NCBI GenBank assembly: GCA_937121005.1
Contig: CAKZKB010000573.1
Coordinates: 1-8,475 of the forward strand
From: an uncultured cyanobacterium
Lineage (GTDB): Bacteria > Cyanobacteriota > Cyanobacteriia > Cyanobacteriales > Geitlerinemataceae
DNA: 8,475 bases
Direction: 5' to 3'
Shown here: positions 5,309-8,475 of the stretch, in pieces
Layout of the letters: every line of letters begins with the position of its first letter
Position numbering within the stretch: the stretch's first letter is position 1
Program-made: the position numbers and the translations under genes
The notes under the pieces: model-generated
Told to the model about the DNA's origin: nothing
Databases searched by the model: none
The model's input: only the letters and a program-made list of their open reading frames with translations

Positions 5309-7345
5309 CTACACCTCACTGTTAGCTTGAGACAGGATCTTATCGGCGATTTTCCCCGGTACGGGTTGCAGGCGATCGTATTTCCAACTGAACGATCCGA
5401 CCCCCATCGTTAGCGATCGCAATTCGACGATAAAATCGTGCATTTCCGCTTGCGGTAAATGAGTGGAAATTTTATCCCATCCTTTCCAACCGGACAACCC
5501 TTCGTAACCCAAAATTTGCCCGCGACGGACGCTAATGAGTTGCAACACATTGGAAGTGTAGCTGTTAGGACAAGCAATTTCCATCGCCAAAACGGGTTCG
5601 AGTAACGTGGGTTCTCCTTGGGGAAGTCCTTCTTGCATGGCAACTCGCGCCGCTTGTTTGAAAGCCTGCTCGGAACTGTCTACATTGTGATAAGATCCGT
5701 CGGTGAGAGTGACGGAAATATCGACAATGGGAAAGCCTAACGGCCCGGATTCTAAAGCCTCGCGCACGCCCATTTCTACGCCGGGAATGTATTGTTTGGG
5801 CACGGAACCGCCGACGATCGTCTCTTGAAATTGAAATCCCGTTCCTAGGGGTAAGGGTTCGATATGCAAATGAACGTCGCCATACTGTCCGTGTCCGCCG
5901 CTTTGATGTTTGTAGCGTCCGCGTACCGACTCGATGGGTTTGCGAATGGTTTCTTTGTAGGGAATGTGGGGCAAATGCGTCTTCATGGGAAGATTGTATT
6001 TGCGACGCAGGCGATCGAGGCTGACTTGGATGTGAATGTCGCCTTGTCCCCACAACAAAATCTCGTGGGTTTCGGTGTTTTGTTCCCAAGAAAGGGACGG
6101 ATCTTCTTCGATGAGTTTGTTTAACGCACTGCTGAGTTTAACTTCATCTTTGCGATTTTCGGCGACGATCGCGACGCTATAAACCGAGGGCATTTTTTCG
6201 GCGCGGGGCAGGGCGATCGTTGCTTTTCCACTTTCAGAAGTGAGGGTATCTCCAGTTTGCGCGGTATCCATGCGTCCTAATGCCACAATTTCCCCTGTTT
6301 GCGCTTCTGTTTGCGCGGTTTGCTGGGATCCGTTGAGGCGATAAATGCCACCGACGCGCGTACCGTTGAGGGTCATACCATCCGTTAAAACCCCATTCCA
6401 CACCCGCACCAACGATTGTTTTCCCCCTTGAGGGGTGTAGTAGGTTTTTAACACTTGGGCGATGGTGAGATCGCGATCGGGATCGAGTCCGCGACGTTGG
6501 GCGGTGGCGGTGGGGGCGGGGGTTTCGCGAACCAATGCGTCGAGTAAATGGCGCACGCCGTAGTCTTTTTCTGCGATCCCCATAAACACGGGAACGATGA
6601 GATCGGCGCTGAGTTCTTGCTTGAGATCTTTGATGATTTCTTCTTGAGACGGATCGATGTCTTCGAGGAGTTCTTCTAGGAGGCGATCGTCAAAATCAGC
6701 TAGCCCTTCTAGCAGTTCTTGACGGGTAATATATTCCTCTTCTTTGAGAGACTCGGGCAACGGAACCGGATCGGAGGGGGCGTTTTCGTGATAGTGAAAG
6801 GCTTGTTCGCTAATCAGATCGATGAAGCCAACGATATCTTGCCCTTTGCGGATCGGGTATTGTTGGGGCAAAAGGGGACGACTCGAAACCTCTTTGAGGG
6901 CATTTAGCACTTCGGTGAAACTCGACGCAGCCCGATCCATTTTGTTGATAAAAACCAGGTGAGGGATTTTCCACTTGTCGAGGAATTGAAACAGGGGGGC
7001 GAGGGTGAGAACGCGGCTGATATCGGGTTCGCAAACAATGACTGCCGATCCGACTCCCATCAAAGCATTATAGGTTTCTTGGGTGAATTCGACGGATCCG
7101 GGACAGTCGAGGAAGGTGAAGCGGATATCTTTGTAGTCGGTGTTGGCGGTTTCCACTTCCACGCTCATTTGCCGCGATCGCGCTTCTGGGGAACTATTAG
7201 AAACCGTATTGCCATCGGTGACGTTTCCTTTGCGAGTGATGGCGTTGGTGACGAAGAGAAAACTTTCGAGAAGGGTGGTTTTTCCTGATAGGTAGGGGCC
7301 GACGATGGCAATATTTCGCCAGCCCGATTGTTCTTTACCGTTCAT
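5309..7345 (-). CDS. EF-G-like translational GTPase (EF-G paralog)
   Basis: The protein has about 678 residues (680 from ATG 7351, used for numbering), close to EF-G length. The GTPase domain has G1 GPYLSGKT (18-25), G3 DCPGS (82-86) and G4 NKMD (136-139). Beta-barrel domain II follows (about 290-385), then domain III (about 388-460), domain IV with GGHGQYGDVHLHIEP (485-499) and DGSYHNVDSSEQAF (551-564), and the domain V region with LEPVLAMEIACP and VRRGQILG. Canonical EF-G drives ribosome translocation in the cytoplasm. This copy departs at key points: switch I reads RQMS (60-63) for RGIT, and DTPGH reads DCPGS, so the catalytic His is Ser86. Divergent paralogs such as mycobacterial EF-G2 also vary here, and I recall that EF-G2 lacks ribosome-stimulated GTPase activity. 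This is therefore probably a specialised EF-G-like factor, not the housekeeping one. ATG 7345 is preferred for its Shine-Dalgarno spacing. Confidence 0.93.
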   Translation of the reverse strand: MNGKEQSGWRNIAIVGPYLSGKTTLLESFLFVTNAITRKGNVTDGNTVSNSSPEARSRQMSVEVETANTDYKDIRFTFLDCPGSVEFTQETYNALMGVGSAVIVCEPDISRVLTLAPLFQFLDKWKIPHLVFINKMDRAASSFTEVLNALKEVSSRPLLPQQYPIRKGQDIVGFIDLISEQAFHYHENAPSDPVPLPESLKEEEYITRQELLEGLADFDDRLLEELLEDIDPSQEEIIKDLKQELSADLIVPVFMGIAEKDYGVRHLLDALVRETPAPTATAQRRGLDPDRDLTIAQVLKTYYTPQGGKQSLVRVWNGVLTDGMTLNGTRVGGIYRLNGSQQTAQTEAQTGEIVALGRMDTAQTGDTLTSESGKATIALPRAEKMPSVYSVAIVAENRKDEVKLSSALNKLIEEDPSLSWEQNTETHEILLWGQGDIHIQVSLDRLRRKYNLPMKTHLPHIPYKETIRKPIESVRGRYKHQSGGHGQYGDVHLHIEPLPLGTGFQFQETIVGGSVPKQYIPGVEMGVREALESGPLGFPIVDISVTLTDGSYHNVDSSEQAFKQAARVAMQEGLPQGEPTLLEPVLAMEIACPNSYTSNVLQLISVRRGQILGYEGLSGWKGWDKISTHLPQAEMHDFIVELRSLTMGVGSFSWKYDRLQPVPGKIADKILSQANSEV

Positions 7346-7352
7346 AGTCATG

Positions 7353-7356
7353 TCCT
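7353..7356 (-). promoter_or_regulatory. Shine-Dalgarno AGGA deciding the EF-G-like start
   Basis: On the minus strand AGGA (7356 to 7353) lies 7 nt before ATG 7345 but only 1 nt before ATG 7351. The spacing favours 7345 (protein beginning MNGKEQSGW). It is the only clear Shine-Dalgarno in the window. Confidence 0.6.
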
Positions 7357-7397
7357 ACCAATTTAACAACTTTTTAAGAGGATGTCCGGCGACAATC

Positions 7398-7406
7398 TGG
7401 TATAAT
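7398..7406 (+). promoter_or_regulatory. Perfect extended -10 element, distal promoter
   Basis: TGGTATAAT is a full-consensus extended -10. No consensus -35 is seen 17 bp upstream. Transcription would start near 7413, about 230 nt before the next gene on this strand, so it would give a long structured leader for the 7642 gene or a separate small RNA. It lies about 50 bp upstream of the divergent EF-G-like gene. Confidence 0.5.
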
Positions 7407-7475
7407 CTGAAAAATATGTAGCTGCTAGATCGCAACCGACGATCGTTCTTTAGTTTGATTATCCCTCCTTTCCCC

Positions 7476-7487
7476 GAGTTTAAACTC
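7476..7487. repeat. 12-bp perfect palindrome GAGTTTAAACTC
   Basis: First of three successive inverted repeats in this gap. With no central loop it is better read as a possible protein-binding site than an RNA hairpin. Confidence 0.6.
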
Positions 7488-7501
7488 AAATTGCAGATAC
7501 T

Positions 7502-7529
7502 CTTAACATCTCGCTAGAGAAACGTTAAG
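7502..7529. repeat. Interrupted hairpin CTTAAC / GTTAAG with inner TCTC / GAGA
   Basis: CTTAAC (7502-7507) pairs with GTTAAG (7524-7529). Inside, TCTC (7509-7512) pairs with GAGA (7517-7520) around a GCTA loop. The stem totals 10 bp with a 1-by-3 internal loop. Confidence 0.45.
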
Positions 7530-7549
7530 GATCGATCGCGCCATGTAAC

Positions 7550-7580
7550 CGATCGCGACGTTTTGTAACGTTTGCGATCG
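7550..7580. repeat. Long hairpin built on HIP1-like arms
   Basis: CGATCGC (7550-7556) pairs with GCGATCG (7574-7580), and ACGTT (7558-7562) pairs with AACGT (7567-7571) around a TTGT loop. This gives a 12-bp stem with one small internal loop (G opposite TT). It ends 5 bp before the -35 box of the proximal promoter. TGTAAC occurs twice here, at 7544-7549 and 7564-7569, exactly 20 bp apart. Confidence 0.55.
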
Positions 7581-7596
7581 CAGGTTTGAAATCTGC
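7580..7596. promoter_or_regulatory. Operator-like 17-bp palindrome over the -35 box
   Basis: GCAGGTTTGAAATCTGC is palindromic in seven of eight base pairs around G7588. It covers the TTGAAA -35 box (7586-7591), the classic position for a repressor site. No regulator can be named from the sequence. Confidence 0.35.
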
Positions 7597-7615
7597 ACCG
7601 CGATCGTGAGATAAT
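7586..7615 (+). promoter_or_regulatory. Proximal sigma70-type promoter of the 7642 gene
   Basis: TTGAAA (7586-7591; five of six) is followed by an 18-bp spacer and GATAAT (7610-7615; five of six) with a TGA extension at 7607-7609. The predicted start near 7622 leaves about a 20-nt leader before ATG 7642. This is the best complete promoter in the window. Confidence 0.6.
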
Positions 7616-7641
7616 ACTATTTTTGTTAGTCGTTTGCAAAG

Positions 7642-8475
7642 ATGCGTATCTTGTTCGCTATCGCCCATTACTACTACCCGCAAGGTAGCGGAGATTATGG
7701 TTCTCTAAGCAAGAATCCTCTTCCCCGGATCCTTGCTTTAGAGAGTTGCATCGCTCATTTACAAGGTATCTTTGGAAACTGGCAGTGCGAATTCGATATC
7801 TCCCGTTGCAGCACCATTTCCATTACGGATAAAGACGTGCGGGATATTGATGTTGTTATTTGTACCACCCGCGATCGTCACTTGCTCGATCGCCTCTCGG
7901 TTCCCAAAACATTGTATCGCCATCACCCAACAGATGTCAATCCTCCACTGTTGGGATTTGAGTGCCAAGCCCTCCTGCGCGATCGCTTGGGAGAATACGA
8001 TTATTATTGCTATCTCGAAGACGATTTAACTTTACACGATCCCTGGTTTTTTATCAAGCTCAACTGGTTTAACAAAAATGTCGGAAATCTGGCATTGCTG
8101 CAACCCAATCGCTACGAGATCGGGCATTCAACAGCAATGAGTAAAGCCTATATTGACGGCGATATCGATCCAGAGTATATGTCCCTATTTCAAGATATTC
8201 GCGATCGACCGGAACTAAAAGGGTATATCATGGAGCGTCCCGTCTCATTCAAGCGTCCCCTCAACCCTCATTCGGGATGCTATTTTTTGAACGATCGGCA
8301 AATGGCATACTGGAGCAAACAACCTCACTTTTTCAATCGAGACACGAGCTTTATTGGCCCGCTAGAAAGTGCTGCGACTCTAGGGATTATGAAAACCTTC
8401 ACCATCTACAAACCCGCTCGTCCCGATTTAGGGTTTCTCGAAATTCAGCATTCGGGAACGGCATTTTTTTCGTTA
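7642..8475 (+). CDS. Conserved-looking protein with GT-A-like Glu-Asp-Asp motif, 3' end cut off
   Basis: An open frame of 278 codons runs in phase to the last base, so the C-terminus is missing. It starts MRILFAIAHYYYPQGSGDYG, a first strand seen in many nucleotide-sugar enzymes. Residues 70-76 (DVVICTT) form another hydrophobic strand. YDYYCYLEDDLTLHDPWFF (119-137) holds an acidic E126-D127-D128 triad after a hydrophobic strand, the placing of the metal- and UDP-binding DxD motif in GT-A glycosyltransferases. Later motifs are NPHSGCYFLNDRQ (208-220) and DTSFIGPLESAATLGIM (234-250). There is no signal peptide or membrane segment. I have seen similar cyanobacterial proteins but do not know an assigned function; glycosyltransferase-like is inference. 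ATG 7642 follows a good promoter by 20 nt, though its Shine-Dalgarno (GCAAAG) is poor. Shorter frames inside it are out of phase and not genes. Confidence 0.85.
   Translation, partial: MRILFAIAHYYYPQGSGDYGSLSKNPLPRILALESCIAHLQGIFGNWQCEFDISRCSTISITDKDVRDIDVVICTTRDRHLLDRLSVPKTLYRHHPTDVNPPLLGFECQALLRDRLGEYDYYCYLEDDLTLHDPWFFIKLNWFNKNVGNLALLQPNRYEIGHSTAMSKAYIDGDIDPEYMSLFQDIRDRPELKGYIMERPVSFKRPLNPHSGCYFLNDRQMAYWSKQPHFFNRDTSFIGPLESAATLGIMKTFTIYKPARPDLGFLEIQHSGTAFFSL

Larger units (their letters stand above)
322..7986. repeat. Dispersed HIP1 octamers, GCGATCGC
   Basis: Exact copies read by eye begin at 322, 432, 506, 777, 893, 914, 1067, 2173, 2662, 3091, 4378, 4798, 5413, 7174, 7574 and 7979. They lie in genes and gaps alike. 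The 322-1074 stretch holds seven of the sixteen, while the EF-G-like gene of about 2 kb has two. This is the strongest mark of cyanobacterial origin. The count is manual and could miss a copy. Confidence 0.9.

Noticed and set aside
5565..6089. 174-codon minus-strand frame inside the EF-G-like gene
   Set aside because: It is out of phase with the conserved EF-G domains IV and V and has the Arg/Ser/His-rich make-up of a shadow frame.
7759..8029. Short frames on both strands near the right end (7759-7968 minus, 7772-8029 plus)
   Set aside because: Both are covered by the in-phase 278-codon frame that starts at 7642 and carries coherent protein motifs to the window edge.
1..8475. Mobile element, prophage, tRNA or rRNA gene
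   Set aside because: I saw no transposase or integrase motifs, no terminal inverted repeats with target duplications, and no cloverleaf or rRNA-like sequence.

Overview
The window looks like ordinary chromosomal DNA from a cyanobacterium. The octamer GCGATCGC (HIP1, the highly iterated palindrome of many cyanobacterial genomes) occurs 16 times by eye in 8.5 kb, against about 0.1 expected by chance. Several protein families here are typically cyanobacterial: a DUF6464-like Cys protein, a KhpA-type KH protein with a basic tail, and a fused radical SAM protein. Heptanucleotide tandem repeats in the gaps between genes fit the same picture. I cannot name the genus.

Layout from left to right. A KhpA-like KH-domain RNA-binding protein (12-413, +) is followed by a small four-cysteine DUF6464-like protein (462-734, +) and by cdsA, phosphatidate cytidylyltransferase (842-1750, +). 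A 221-bp gap rich in hairpins and 7-bp tandem repeats separates cdsA from a convergent gene on the minus strand. That gene encodes a large radical SAM protein with a C-terminal DUF2344-type domain (1972 to about 4593, -). It diverges from a P-loop kinase-like protein (4707-5228, +) across a short gap that holds a second 7-bp tandem repeat. The kinase converges on an EF-G-like translational GTPase (5309 to about 7345, -). A promoter region of about 290 bp with three successive inverted repeats then leads into a gene running off the right edge (7642-8475, +), a conserved-looking protein with a Glu-Asp-Asp motif like those of GT-A glycosyltransferases.

The genes do not form one pathway. Two or three concern RNA or translation (KH protein, EF-G paralog, and perhaps the radical SAM protein by family association). 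One makes CDP-diacylglycerol for membrane lipids, and the rest have no firm function. Strand changes and gaps suggest mostly single-gene units.

The points most worth a second look are: the EF-G paralog, whose normally catalytic PGH histidine is serine and whose switch I threonine is also serine; the structured 7398-7641 intergenic region, with two promoter-like sites and an operator-like palindrome over one -35 box; and the 7-bp tandem repeats beside both ends of the radical SAM gene. I see no CRISPR array, insertion sequence, tRNA, rRNA, prophage or clear new defence system. All functional calls are from reading the sequence, with no database search.
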